A stretch of 64,000 nt of DNA from Sphaerotilus sulfidivorans (GTDB taxonomy: Bacteria > Pseudomonadota > Gammaproteobacteria > Burkholderiales > Burkholderiaceae_C): assembly GCF_013426975.1 (NCBI RefSeq), contig NZ_JACCPY010000016.1, positions 20,115 through 84,114 of the forward strand, read 5' to 3'. The notes under the pieces were generated by a model. The model saw only the letters and a program-made list of their open reading frames with translations. It did not search any database and was not told the origin of the DNA. This document shows positions 36,001-46,211 of this stretch, piece by piece (within the stretch, counting starts at the first letter, position 1; each line of letters starts with the position of its first letter). A program made the translations under genes and the position numbers.

Positions 36001-36873
36001 GTCTGGGACCGCTCCGGCCTGCCGGCGCTGTTGGCCGATCCGCGCCGTCAGGAGCAGGTGCGCGAGGAATGGGCGGTGCAGCCGACGGGCGATCCCGCCG
36101 TCGAGCCTGCGGCCGAGACCGGGGCCGAGCCGGCCTGGCACCGCTTTCCGAGCGGTCCGCTGCCGGGCAACTTCCTGCACGAGCTGCTGCAGCTGCTGGC
36201 GCAGGAGGGCTTCGGCTGTCGCACCGAGCCGGCGGTGCGCTGGATGGCCCAGCGGCGCTGCAAGCGGGCCGGCCACGGCGAGCGCACCGAGGAGGTGCTG
36301 GACTGGATGGACGCGGTGCTGGCCGCGCCGCTGCCGCCGCTGGGCGGGACGCCGCTGACGCAGATCGTCACGTTGCTGCCGGAGATGGAGTTCTGGATGC
36401 CGAGCCAGCAACTCGACAGCATCGCCTTCGACCGGTTGTGCCGCCAGGCTCTGCTTCCTGGCCGCGATCGTCCTGCACTGGTCTCGCGCCAGCTTGACGG
36501 CATGCTGATGGGCTTCATCGACCTGGTCTTCGAGCACGAGGGCCGCTGGTGGGTGATCGACTACAAGTCCAACCGCCTGGGCGAGCGCGACGCTGACTAC
36601 GACCGCGCCACGCTGGAGCGCGCGGTGCTGGCCCATCGCTACGAGCTGCAGTCCGTGCTCTACCTGCTGGCGCTGCACCGGCTGCTGCGCAGCCGTCTGG
36701 GGGCGGACTACGACCCGCAGGCCCACCTGGGCGGCGCCATCTGCCTGTTCCTGCGTGGCATTCACGGCCCGGAGCGGGGCTGCGTGCTGCTGCGCCCGAC
36801 CGCCGAGATGCTCGATGCGCTTGATCGCACGGTCGGACCGCTCCCGGACAATGGATCTCATGACTCGATCTGA
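33037..36873 (+). CDS. recB: Exodeoxyribonuclease V beta subunit (helicase-nuclease)
   Basis: 1,278 residues. A UvrD-type SF1A helicase has Walker A IEASAGTGKTW (~20), VMTFTRAATREL, Walker B VALIDEFQDTSPLQY, GDPKQSIYRFRGADI, VVTVHKSKGLEYPVV and LFYVALTRPRHLLWL. The C-terminal RecB nuclease (~1155-1200) has LMGFIDLVFEHEGRWWVI then DYKSNRLG, giving the catalytic Asp/Asp/Lys. It is the 3'-5' motor and nuclease of RecBCD for double-strand-break repair and degradation of linear DNA. The start ATGA overlaps recC, and its end overlaps recD. Confidence 0.95.
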   Translation: MSTRLDPLTLPLRGSRLIEASAGTGKTWTIAALYLRLVLGHGDHGTREPRALLPAQILVMTFTRAATRELSSRIRERLIDAARLFRDPAALAASGDAFVQALAADCADEAARSRAAHRLALAAEGMDEAAVHTIDAWCQRTLREHAFDSGSLFTEELVADEAELLQQAVLDVWRREVYPLPMAALELLHRQWPDAEAMGRQARPLLMHEELLDTADGAQALPDWLPDWVETRRARLLALKAGWVERAEAMFTWIHRQQNGPKPPFSGVKVNPKSLEKWHGQIVAWAEDALAERLVLQPDTGVRRLTPDGLREALKKNHDCGEIPAAFAEFEALQAELAALEPPGPRLLRHAARRIAQRLDQLKRASAQFGFADLQRRLEQALAGEAGPRLREGILAQYPVALIDEFQDTSPLQYRLFDRLYRVADDDPATALLMIGDPKQSIYRFRGADIYSYLAVRRATAGRHHALGTNYRSTKALVGAVNAVFLQAEQRRPGEAFGFGGPAEPGAGREATLPFDPVGAKGRDETLGRGDTALPALQIEWLPTPLPAEELRETLARRAAERIVDWLDDASLAFRRPGGEARRLAPGDIAVLVRNRREAEAVRRALRRAGVASVYLSDQDPVFDTAEARDLLRWLQAVAEPQDTRLARAAFATATVGLSLDELARLVHDDVAWDARLALLAQLRRVWQRQGVLTLVRQTLHLLDLPARWLAGQEVADGERRLTNLLHLGELLQSASSRLEGEQAQIRWLAEQISGLGSGGGQAGSDERVVRLESDAELVQVVTVHKSKGLEYPVVVMPFAASARPVKKGDAPFVERVDAEGRRRLDFAPDGEALDEAERERLREDLRLFYVALTRPRHLLWLGVGLARKPRAQNEHLLHQSALGHLLGGGAAMTVDQVGQALQALCAFRPPDPFVAGAIEVTPLRPVTRRPRLQRRAPAHPLAEPPVYRAAFDRDWAVGSFTALVRDLKEATASPRLEADAESDADAEVWDRSGLPALLADPRRQEQVREEWAVQPTGDPAVEPAAETGAEPAWHRFPSGPLPGNFLHELLQLLAQEGFGCRTEPAVRWMAQRRCKRAGHGERTEEVLDWMDAVLAAPLPPLGGTPLTQIVTLLPEMEFWMPSQQLDSIAFDRLCRQALLPGRDRPALVSRQLDGMLMGFIDLVFEHEGRWWVIDYKSNRLGERDADYDRATLERAVLAHRYELQSVLYLLALHRLLRSRLGADYDPQAHLGGAICLFLRGIHGPERGCVLLRPTAEMLDALDRTVGPLPDNGSHDSI

Positions 36874-39037
36874 CCTGCCCCTGCAGCCTGACCGGTTCGA
36901 ACCTTCGGACGAGACGCCGGAGCCTTGCGTCTCGGTCGTGGCTGACAGGCCGGACCGTTCCGAGTTGCTCGACCTGCTCACCAGGGACTGGGGTGAAGCG
37001 AGCAAGGAGGACAAGAGACTCCAGAAGCCCTGGCTGCGCCGCATCGACGTGGCGCTGGCGAGCTGGCTGGCCGACGAGTGCCCCCAGGCCGGTCCTGAGC
37101 TGCTGCTGGCCGCCGCATTGCTGGCGCAGCGCGAGGGCCGTGGCCACACCTGCATCGAACTGACCGAACTGCTGGCGCAGCGTCGCCCCGGCGCGGCCGC
37201 GCGTGCCGACGACGAGGGCTGGCTCGACGGTCCGGCCGTGGCGCAGCAGGCGCTGGCGGCGCTGCTGCAGCGCCTGCCGGGCGAGCTGGCCGACTGGATG
37301 GCGGCGCTGCGCGACAGCGGCGCGGTCGAGACCGCGCAGGTCCGGCGGCCGGGCGCACCGCTGCGGCTGGAGGACGACGGCCGGCTCTACCTGCGCCGCC
37401 ACTGGCGCGACGAGCAGGCGGTGGCGCAGGCGGTGCGCGAGCGGGTGCGTCCGGCGGATGCCGTCGAGGCCGCCGGCTGGCCGACGCCCGATCCGGCCGA
37501 GGTGCGCCGCTGGCTCGACCGGCTGTTCAGTCCGCGCGATCCGAAGGACGGGCCCGACTGGCAGCGCATCGCCTGCGCGGTGGCGCTGCGCGGCCGGCTG
37601 GCGCTGATCACCGGCGGCCCCGGCACCGGCAAGACCTACACCGTCGCGCGGCTGCTGGCGCTGGGCTACGCGCTGCATCCGGCGCCGCGCACGCTGCGCA
37701 TCGCGCTGGCCGCGCCGACCGGCAAGGCCGCGGCGCGGCTGAAGCAGTCGATCGATCTGGCGCTGCAGCAGCTCGGCCAGGCGCTGCCGGGCGTGCTCGA
37801 CTGGGCCGACCTGGGCGAGCGCCTGCGCGAGGCCACCACGCTGCACCGGCTGCTGGGCGCGCGGCCCGACACCCGCGTGCTGCGCCATGACGCGCGCCAT
37901 CCGCTCGAGGTCGACCTGCTGGTGGTCGACGAGGCCTCGATGGTGCATCTGGAGATGATGGCCGCGCTGCTGGCGGCGCTGCCAGCCTCGGCGCGGCTGG
38001 TGCTGCTGGGCGACCGCGACCAGCTGGCTTCGGTCGAGGCCGGCGCGGTGCTGGGCGACTTCTGCCGCGGTGCGGTGCATGGCCACTACGACGCCGACAG
38101 CGCCCGCTGGATCGCCGACTGCACCGGCCAGGCGCTGCCGCCGGCGATGTGCCTTCCGGCCTCGCGCGACCGGGAGGCGGGCGCGCCGCCGCTGGTGCTG
38201 GCGCAGCAGACGGTGATGCTGCGCGAGAGCCGGCGCTTCGGCGGCGCGATCGGCCGGCTGGCGCTGGCGGTCAACGACAACGATGTCGGCCGCGCCGCGC
38301 AGGTGCTGCGCGAGCGCGACGACGCGGTCGCGCGGCTGACGCTGCCCGAGGGCGCGACCGAATCGGCCGCGCTGGCGCAGGTGGTGGCACTGGCGCTCGA
38401 CGGCCGCCCCGGCGCACCGCAAGGCTATGCCGCCTGTCTGGACGCGCTGCGTGCCGGGCCGGACGGGCCGGACGAGGCGGCCCACCAGCGCTGGGTGGTC
38501 GGCGTGCTGCGCGCCTTCGACCGCTTCCGGCTGCTGTGCGCGCTGCGCGAGGGCGACTGGGGCGTGGCGGGCCTGAACGCACTGATCGAGGCGCGGGCGC
38601 GCGCACGCTGGCGCCTGGCCGCCGGCGAGTGGTATGCCGGCCGGCCGGTGATGGTCACCCGCAACGACCCGGCGCTGGGCGTGCACAACGGCGATGTCGG
38701 CATCGCGCTGCCCTCGGCCGACGGGCGCAGCCTGCGGGTCTGGTTCGTCGACGGCGACGACCTGCCGCCGCGCTCGGTGATGGCCAGCCGGCTCTCTCGG
38801 GTCGAGACCGCCTTCGCGATGACGGTGCACAAGTCGCAGGGCTCGGAGTTCGCGCATGTGGCGCTGGTGCTGCCGCCGCAGATGAACCCGGTGCTGAGCT
38901 GCGAGCTGGTCTACACCGGCATCACCCGCGCCAAGGGCGCCTTCACGCTGGTGGCGCCCGACAGCAGCGTCTGGGCGCGTGCGCTGCAGCGGCGCACCCG
39001 GCGCGCCAGCGGGCTGCCGGGGCTGCTGAGCGGCTGA
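36851..39037 (+). CDS. recD: Exodeoxyribonuclease V alpha subunit (5'-3' helicase)
   Basis: 728 residues. Walker A LITGGPGTGKTYTVA (~254), LAAPTGKAAARLKQS, Walker B DLLVVDEASMVHLEMM, LLGDRDQLASVEAGAVL, and C-terminal MTVHKSQGSEFAHVALVLP with YTGITRAKGAFTLV: all SF1B RecD motifs. It is the fast 5'-3' motor of RecBCD. The start (ATG 36851 or 36860) lies inside the recB end, a 14-23 bp overlap. It ends 9 bases before the convergent diheme peroxidase gene. Confidence 0.94.
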   Translation: MDLMTRSDLPLQPDRFEPSDETPEPCVSVVADRPDRSELLDLLTRDWGEASKEDKRLQKPWLRRIDVALASWLADECPQAGPELLLAAALLAQREGRGHTCIELTELLAQRRPGAAARADDEGWLDGPAVAQQALAALLQRLPGELADWMAALRDSGAVETAQVRRPGAPLRLEDDGRLYLRRHWRDEQAVAQAVRERVRPADAVEAAGWPTPDPAEVRRWLDRLFSPRDPKDGPDWQRIACAVALRGRLALITGGPGTGKTYTVARLLALGYALHPAPRTLRIALAAPTGKAAARLKQSIDLALQQLGQALPGVLDWADLGERLREATTLHRLLGARPDTRVLRHDARHPLEVDLLVVDEASMVHLEMMAALLAALPASARLVLLGDRDQLASVEAGAVLGDFCRGAVHGHYDADSARWIADCTGQALPPAMCLPASRDREAGAPPLVLAQQTVMLRESRRFGGAIGRLALAVNDNDVGRAAQVLRERDDAVARLTLPEGATESAALAQVVALALDGRPGAPQGYAACLDALRAGPDGPDEAAHQRWVVGVLRAFDRFRLLCALREGDWGVAGLNALIEARARARWRLAAGEWYAGRPVMVTRNDPALGVHNGDVGIALPSADGRSLRVWFVDGDDLPPRSVMASRLSRVETAFAMTVHKSQGSEFAHVALVLPPQMNPVLSCELVYTGITRAKGAFTLVAPDSSVWARALQRRTRRASGLPGLLSG

Positions 39038-39046
39038 GCGGTCGGA

Positions 39047-41575
<2,529 letters not shown>

Positions 41576-41610
41576 GAGATCTCTCCGATTGATACCTTGA
41601 GTTACCAAGA

Positions 41611-41626
41611 GTAAACAATTGTTTAC
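41611..41626. promoter_or_regulatory. 16-bp perfect palindrome overlapping a candidate promoter
   Basis: GTAAACAATTGTTTAC is perfectly self-complementary and lies 36-51 bases upstream of the diheme peroxidase ATG. On the minus strand its TTGTTT can serve as a -35 hexamer, with TATCAA 18 bases downstream as a weak -10. A dimeric repressor or activator bound here would control the downstream gene. The protein is unknown. Confidence 0.5.
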
Positions 41627-41674
41627 ATCTGGGGGTCGGAGAGCATTCGCCTGGACCGATTTTTAAGCGGATCC

Positions 41675-43507
41675 TCAGTTTCCTGGACGGATGCGATGTG
41701 TTTCCGTCACTTCGGTCAGCGTCTTCAGAAAGGCCACCAGTGCGGCCTTGTCCTCGGCGGACAGGCCCATGCCGGCAGGCGGATGCTTGGCCAGGTTGGG
41801 ATCGAGATTCGGGGCGCGCTCGACGCCGTGGTCGTAGTGGTCGATGACTTCCTCGAGCGTGCGCAAGCGCCCGTCGTGCATGTAGGGTGCGGTCAGCTCG
41901 ACATTGCGCAGGCTCGGCACCCGGAAGCGGCCGCGGTCGCTCTCCAGCCCGGTGACGCCGGCGCGGCCGGGATCGTCCGGGCGGCCCTTCAGACGCGGCA
42001 GGCCGATGCTGGCGAACTGCTGGCTGGTGAACAGGCTGCCGCCGTGGCAGTGGAAGCAGTCGGCGCCGCGCAGACCCTGGCGCGGGTCGTGCTCGGTCAG
42101 GAAGAGCTCGAAGCCGCGCTTCTCGGCCGGGCTGAACTGCGCGCGGCCCTGCATCACCCGGTCGAACTTCGCGTCCTGCGCCACCAGCGTCAGCAGGTAC
42201 TGCTCCAGCGCCAGGCCCAGGCGCGGTGCGCTGACCGGACCGCCGAAGGCCTGACGGAAGCGCGCCTGCAGCGCCGCATCCCGCCCGAGCCGCTCGACCA
42301 CCTGCGGCAGCCGGTCGCCCATCTCGTGCATCAGCTCGATCGGACGCAGCGCCTGCTCGCGCAGCGTGCTGCGTCCGCCATCCCAGCCGAAATGGCGGCT
42401 CCAGGCCAGATTGCTCAGCGCCGGGGTGTTGCGCCGGCCTTCGCGGCCGTCGATGCCGCGGCTGGTCGCCCGGCCCGGATCGACGAAGGTCCGGTCGGGC
42501 ACATGACAGGTCGCGCAGCTGATGCGCCCGTCGCGTGACAGGCGCGGATCACCGAAGAGCTGGCGTCCGAGCGCCACGCCCTGCACGGTCAGCGGGTTGT
42601 CGGCCGGCAGCGTGACCCGGGGCAGGTGGGCGCCCACGCTCCAGCGGTAAGGCGTGGTGCCGATGGGGGCCGCGCCGGAGGCGGTTGCGTTGCTGCGCGG
42701 GTCCGCTGCCGCCTGCGGTGCCAGCGCCTCGACCCGGAAGGCGCGTGCCAGCGCCGCCCTCAGCGCCCGCGAGGGCGGATCGTCGCCGCGCGAGTGGGTC
42801 GAGTCGCCGTCCTTCGAGATGTCGACCGCCGCCAGCAGTCGGCCGGCATCGAGCTTCAGGCGCAGCGTGCCGCCGGCGGCCAGCTGCAGCGGGCCCGGCA
42901 GCGTCACGGCGATGCGGTTGATGTCGCCGGCCAGGTGATAGGAGAAGCCGCCGGTGCGGCCGGCGCTGGCGCGGTCGAACTGCCACAGGCCCTCGATCGC
43001 GGCGAAGACATAGCCGCCGGTCCAGCCCCAGTGCATGTCGTTGACCAGCGGATGCAGCGGGTCGCCGGGCGCGAGCCGGTTCGGGTCGGCATGGTTGGCC
43101 TCGGGCGCGACGCCGATCGCGAAGCGCAGCGCGCGGTAGCGGCCCGGCGCCAGGCCCGGCAGGGGCTCGTGCCGCTCGGGCAGGGCGGCGCGGAAATGGC
43201 CATGCCAGCCGGCCGGACCCACCCAGCGGCCATCGCCGGTCTGCAGCTGCAGGCCCGAGAGCATCAGGTCGAGCCGGCTGATCGACAGCGCCCGGCCGCG
43301 CCGGTCCTGCACCGCGCCAAGCCGGTCGGGCTCCAGTGCCCGGCCGGTCCGGTCGATGACCTGCAGCGTGATCCGTGGCGTGGGTGCCTGTGGTGCGGGT
43401 GACGCGGCTGGAGCCGCCGCAGCCGAGGCCGGCAGCAGGCAGACCACGGCAAGGCGGGCGATCCGCCGTGCAGAGAGAAGCGGGATGGATGTCAGAGCAG
43501 AGCGCAT
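41675..43507 (-). CDS. MbnP-MbnH fusion: copper-binding domain plus diheme peroxidase
   Basis: About 610 residues in one uninterrupted frame. After a signal peptide (LAVVCLLPASAAAA), residues ~45-275 match MbnP, with the hallmark NDMHWGWTGGYVFAAIEGLW (~155-175). Residues ~285-605 match MbnH/MauG-type diheme proteins, with CATCH (~331) and CFHCH (~484), a normal 153-residue spacing, and RNVELTAPYMHDG. In characterised methanotroph systems MbnP and MbnH are separate partners; MbnH oxidises an MbnP tryptophan to kynurenine, creating a copper site. Here they are one chain. ATG 43507 gives a clean signal peptide; ATGs at 43519 and 43540 are in frame. Confidence 0.82.
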   Translation of the reverse strand: MRSALTSIPLLSARRIARLAVVCLLPASAAAAPAASPAPQAPTPRITLQVIDRTGRALEPDRLGAVQDRRGRALSISRLDLMLSGLQLQTGDGRWVGPAGWHGHFRAALPERHEPLPGLAPGRYRALRFAIGVAPEANHADPNRLAPGDPLHPLVNDMHWGWTGGYVFAAIEGLWQFDRASAGRTGGFSYHLAGDINRIAVTLPGPLQLAAGGTLRLKLDAGRLLAAVDISKDGDSTHSRGDDPPSRALRAALARAFRVEALAPQAAADPRSNATASGAAPIGTTPYRWSVGAHLPRVTLPADNPLTVQGVALGRQLFGDPRLSRDGRISCATCHVPDRTFVDPGRATSRGIDGREGRRNTPALSNLAWSRHFGWDGGRSTLREQALRPIELMHEMGDRLPQVVERLGRDAALQARFRQAFGGPVSAPRLGLALEQYLLTLVAQDAKFDRVMQGRAQFSPAEKRGFELFLTEHDPRQGLRGADCFHCHGGSLFTSQQFASIGLPRLKGRPDDPGRAGVTGLESDRGRFRVPSLRNVELTAPYMHDGRLRTLEEVIDHYDHGVERAPNLDPNLAKHPPAGMGLSAEDKAALVAFLKTLTEVTETHRIRPGN

Positions 43508-43605
43508 GCGCGAAGGCATCGGCGAAAAGGAGGGGTGCATCAATGTAAATGCATGTAACATAATTTGTGAATTGATACACAGACACGCCCGACACAAGCC
43601 CTGAC
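43508..43605. promoter_or_regulatory. Divergent promoter region, MbnP-MbnH fusion / lysyl oxidase
   Basis: About 100 bases separate the two divergent genes. The region is locally AT-rich (TGTAAATGCATGTAACATAA at 43544-43563), with ATGTAA twice in direct repeat and TTTGTGAATTGATACA beside it. Shared control of the copper protein and the lysyl oxidase is plausible. No hexamer pair is decisive. Confidence 0.4.
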
Positions 43606-45186
43606 ATGACCCCACTGACAGCACTGACCGCACTCCGACCGGGACCGCTGCTGGCCCGCATCCTCCTGGCTGCCGCGCTGGCGCTGCCTGGACTGACCGT
43701 CACCGTGCCCGCTGCGGCCCAGACCGCCTCCGCGCCGCAGGCGCTGGCCAGCGGCACCGCGGTCGGCGGCATTTCCGGCGCCTACGGCAGCCAGCGCCAC
43801 TACACGATCGAGGTGCCTGCGGGCGCCCGCACGCTGTCGATCTCGATCGCGGGCAGTTCCGGCGACGCCGACCTGTATGTGCGGCGCGGCGCCCAGCCGA
43901 CGCTGTCGACCTGGGATTACCGCCCCTACCGCAGCGGCTCGAACGAAGCGGTCTCGGTCAGTGCACCGGCGGCCGGCACCTGGCATGTGATGCTGCGCGG
44001 CTACAGCGCCTACAGCGGTCTGACGCTCAAGGCCACCCATGACGGCGGCGGCGGCTCGGCGGCGACGGTGGCTGCACCCACCTTCAGCCCGGCGCCGGGC
44101 ACGCACTCCGGCCGCGTCAGCGTCAGCCTGGCCTCGGCCACGCCCGATGCGGTGATCCGCTACACCCTGGACGGCAGCACCCCGAGCACCGGCTCGGAGG
44201 TCTACACCGCACCGATCCTGGTCACCGCGACCACCCAGGTGCGTGCGGCGGCCTTTGCCGGCAGCCAGTCGGTCAGCAGCGTGAGCTCCGGCACCTACAC
44301 CATCATCAATCCGGTGCAGACGCTGGCGATCGGCGCATCGATGGCCAATCTGGCCGGCGCCCAGGGCAGCGTGGCCAATTTCCGCGTCGCGGTGCCGGCG
44401 GGCGTCAGCAGCGTGAGCTTCTCGATCTCGGGCGGCAGCGGCGATGCCGACCTGCATGTGAAGTACGGGCAGCTCGCCACCACTTCGACCTGGGACCAGC
44501 GGCCCTACCTGTCGAGCAATGCCGAGACGGTCACGATCGCCACGCCGCGCGCGGGCGACTATTTCCTGATGCTGCACGGCTACCGCGCCTACTCCGGCGT
44601 GACGCTCAGGGCCACCCAGTCCGGCACCGCCAGCACCGGCAAGCCTGACATCACCATCGCGATGGACGCCGCCAATCCGCGCATCACCACCGAGACCTTC
44701 GCGGCGAATGCCTGCGAGATCGAGGAGGGCACCATCACCGCCGGCACGCACCGGCTGCTGCGCTTCAACACCCAGACGCGCAACATCGGCTCTGCCGATC
44801 TGGTGCTGGGCAATCCGGCCTCGAACAGCGCCTTCGAGTGGGGCGGCTGCCACGGCCATTACCACTTCCGCAGCTTCGCGCAGTACCGGCTGCTCGACAG
44901 CAGCGGTGCGGTGGTGCGCACCGGCAAGAAGGTGGGCTTCTGCCTGATGGACATCACCCGCATCGACAGCGGCGCCAACCCTTCGGCGCGCTACACCTGC
45001 AGCAACCAGGGCATCCAGGCCGGCTGGGCGGATGTCTACAGCTCCAACCTGTCGGGCCAGTGGATCGACATCACCGGCGTGCCGGCGGGCAGCTATGTGC
45101 TCGAGATCATCATGGATCCGATGAACCTGATCGACGAGCTCGACGAGAGTAACAACACGGGACGCCTGAATGTCACCATCCCCTGA
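43606..45186 (+). CDS. Secreted lysyl-oxidase-domain protein (PPC - CHB_HEX_C - PPC - LOX)
   Basis: 526 residues. A signal peptide (~1-38) precedes a PPC beta domain (~50-145, SSGDADLYVRRGAQPTLSTW), a chitobiase-C-like domain (~155-225, VIRYTLDGSTPST), a second PPC (~230-345) and a lysyl oxidase domain (~365-526). The last has the copper-binding WGGCHGHYHFRSFAQYRLLD (~413), the Lys region TGKKVGFCLMDI (~440) that matches the lysine precursor of LTQ, and DVYSSNLSGQWIDITGV (~476), which keeps the Tyr that becomes the quinone. Copper amine oxidation of lysine in protein substrates is inferred. It faces the MbnP-MbnH fusion. Confidence 0.85.
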   Translation: MTPLTALTALRPGPLLARILLAAALALPGLTVTVPAAAQTASAPQALASGTAVGGISGAYGSQRHYTIEVPAGARTLSISIAGSSGDADLYVRRGAQPTLSTWDYRPYRSGSNEAVSVSAPAAGTWHVMLRGYSAYSGLTLKATHDGGGGSAATVAAPTFSPAPGTHSGRVSVSLASATPDAVIRYTLDGSTPSTGSEVYTAPILVTATTQVRAAAFAGSQSVSSVSSGTYTIINPVQTLAIGASMANLAGAQGSVANFRVAVPAGVSSVSFSISGGSGDADLHVKYGQLATTSTWDQRPYLSSNAETVTIATPRAGDYFLMLHGYRAYSGVTLRATQSGTASTGKPDITIAMDAANPRITTETFAANACEIEEGTITAGTHRLLRFNTQTRNIGSADLVLGNPASNSAFEWGGCHGHYHFRSFAQYRLLDSSGAVVRTGKKVGFCLMDITRIDSGANPSARYTCSNQGIQAGWADVYSSNLSGQWIDITGVPAGSYVLEIIMDPMNLIDELDESNNTGRLNVTIP

Positions 45187-46039
45187 GCCCTCACGTGCGC
45201 CGCGCCGCGTGGGGTCGGCCAGGCTGGTCGTGGCCGGGCTGGCACTGGCGGCGGTGGCCGGCACGGCCGTCTGGCTGACCCGCGATCGCACCGCTTCGGC
45301 TTCGCCGCAAGGCGGCGCCACGGCGAAGGCCGGATCGACGGAGGGCGGCCTGGTCGTCCCGGCCGGATCGACCGCCGGCTCGCCGTTCGGCGGCGGGGCA
45401 TCGGCCGCGATCGTGCTGCCGGCGCTGCCGCCTGCGGCCCGAGCCACCGCCGGCGAGATCGGCCGGCTGGCCGCGCTGCCTCCGGGCGACGACGCGATCG
45501 CGCTGGCCCGCCGGCTCGAGGACACGGCCGATGCGGCCAGCCTGCCGGCCTGGCGCGAGGCGCTGCTGCGCAGCCCGCATCCGGCGGTCGAGCGCAGCGC
45601 CATCAGCGTGCTGGCCCGGCTGGCCGACGCCGAGACGATCACCGCGCTGGGCGAGGACTATGGCCGGCTGCCGCCTGAATGGCGCGGCCGCATCCTGCAG
45701 GTGCTCGAGCAGGCCACGCGGCCGGAGGCGCTCGACGGGCTGGTCCACATCGTCGAGGCCGACACCGGCGAGAAGCGCTCGGCGCTGGCGATGTCGGCCC
45801 TGCATGGGCTGGCCCATCTGGGCACGATGGACTCGACCGACTACCTGCTGCAGCAGGTGCGCAGCAGCAACATCGATCATGCGCTGATGGCGCTGGGCCG
45901 CGTCTCGAGCCGCCAGGGCGTCGAGATGACTCGCGCGGCAGCCGCCGGATCCCGCGGCTTCGAGGGGCTGGAAGCCGGCGTCCGTCAGGCCCTGCTGCGC
46001 AGCGCCGCGGCCGCGGAAGGGCAGCTCGCCCGGCCTTGA
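45170..46039 (+). CDS. Membrane-anchored HEAT-like helical-repeat protein
   Basis: 289 residues. A short basic N-terminus and one membrane helix (LVVAGLALAAVAGTAVWL) precede a Gly/Ala/Ser linker. Alpha-helical pairs from ~95 onward resemble HEAT repeats (HPAVERSAISVLARLADAET; GLVHIVEADTGEKRSALAMS). It overlaps the lysyl oxidase gene by 17 bases, so the two are co-translated and probably cooperate at the envelope, for example in holding or maturing the secreted enzyme. The function is not recognised from sequence. Confidence 0.7.
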   Translation: MSPSPEPSRAPRRVGSARLVVAGLALAAVAGTAVWLTRDRTASASPQGGATAKAGSTEGGLVVPAGSTAGSPFGGGASAAIVLPALPPAARATAGEIGRLAALPPGDDAIALARRLEDTADAASLPAWREALLRSPHPAVERSAISVLARLADAETITALGEDYGRLPPEWRGRILQVLEQATRPEALDGLVHIVEADTGEKRSALAMSALHGLAHLGTMDSTDYLLQQVRSSNIDHALMALGRVSSRQGVEMTRAAAAGSRGFEGLEAGVRQALLRSAAAAEGQLARP

Positions 46040-46064
46040 GTGGATCTGGCGCTCCAAAAGAAAA

Positions 46065-46091
46065 GGGGTGATTCCGAAATGGAATCACCCC
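46065..46091 (-). terminator. Rho-independent terminator after tRNA-Thr
   Basis: Perfect 11-bp arms GGGGTGATTCC (46065-46075) and GGAATCACCCC (46081-46091) enclose a 5-nt loop. On the minus strand the stem is followed by TTTTCTTTTGG, a good U-tract, so it ends the tRNA-Thr transcript. It also lies 25 bases after the helical-repeat gene stop and may act in both directions. Confidence 0.85.
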
Positions 46092-46101
46092 TTCAAGAGT
46101 C

Positions 46102-46177
46102 TGGTGCCGGAGATAGGAGTCGAACCTACGACCTTCGCATTACGAATGCGCTGCTCTACCAACTGAGCTACACCGGC
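46102..46177 (-). tRNA. tRNA-Thr (anticodon CGT)
   Basis: The 76-nt minus-strand cloverleaf has acceptor GCCGGTG with CTCCGGC, D-arm GCTC-GAGC, anticodon loop TTCGTAA (CGT), T-arm GTAGG-CCTAT with TTCGACT, and encoded CCA at 46102-46104. Position 6:67 is a U-U mismatch. It reads the ACG threonine codon and is followed by a strong terminator. Confidence 0.95.
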
Positions 46178-46211
46178 ATCGGTGCAAGACTCACATTATA
46201 GGCCGGAAAGA

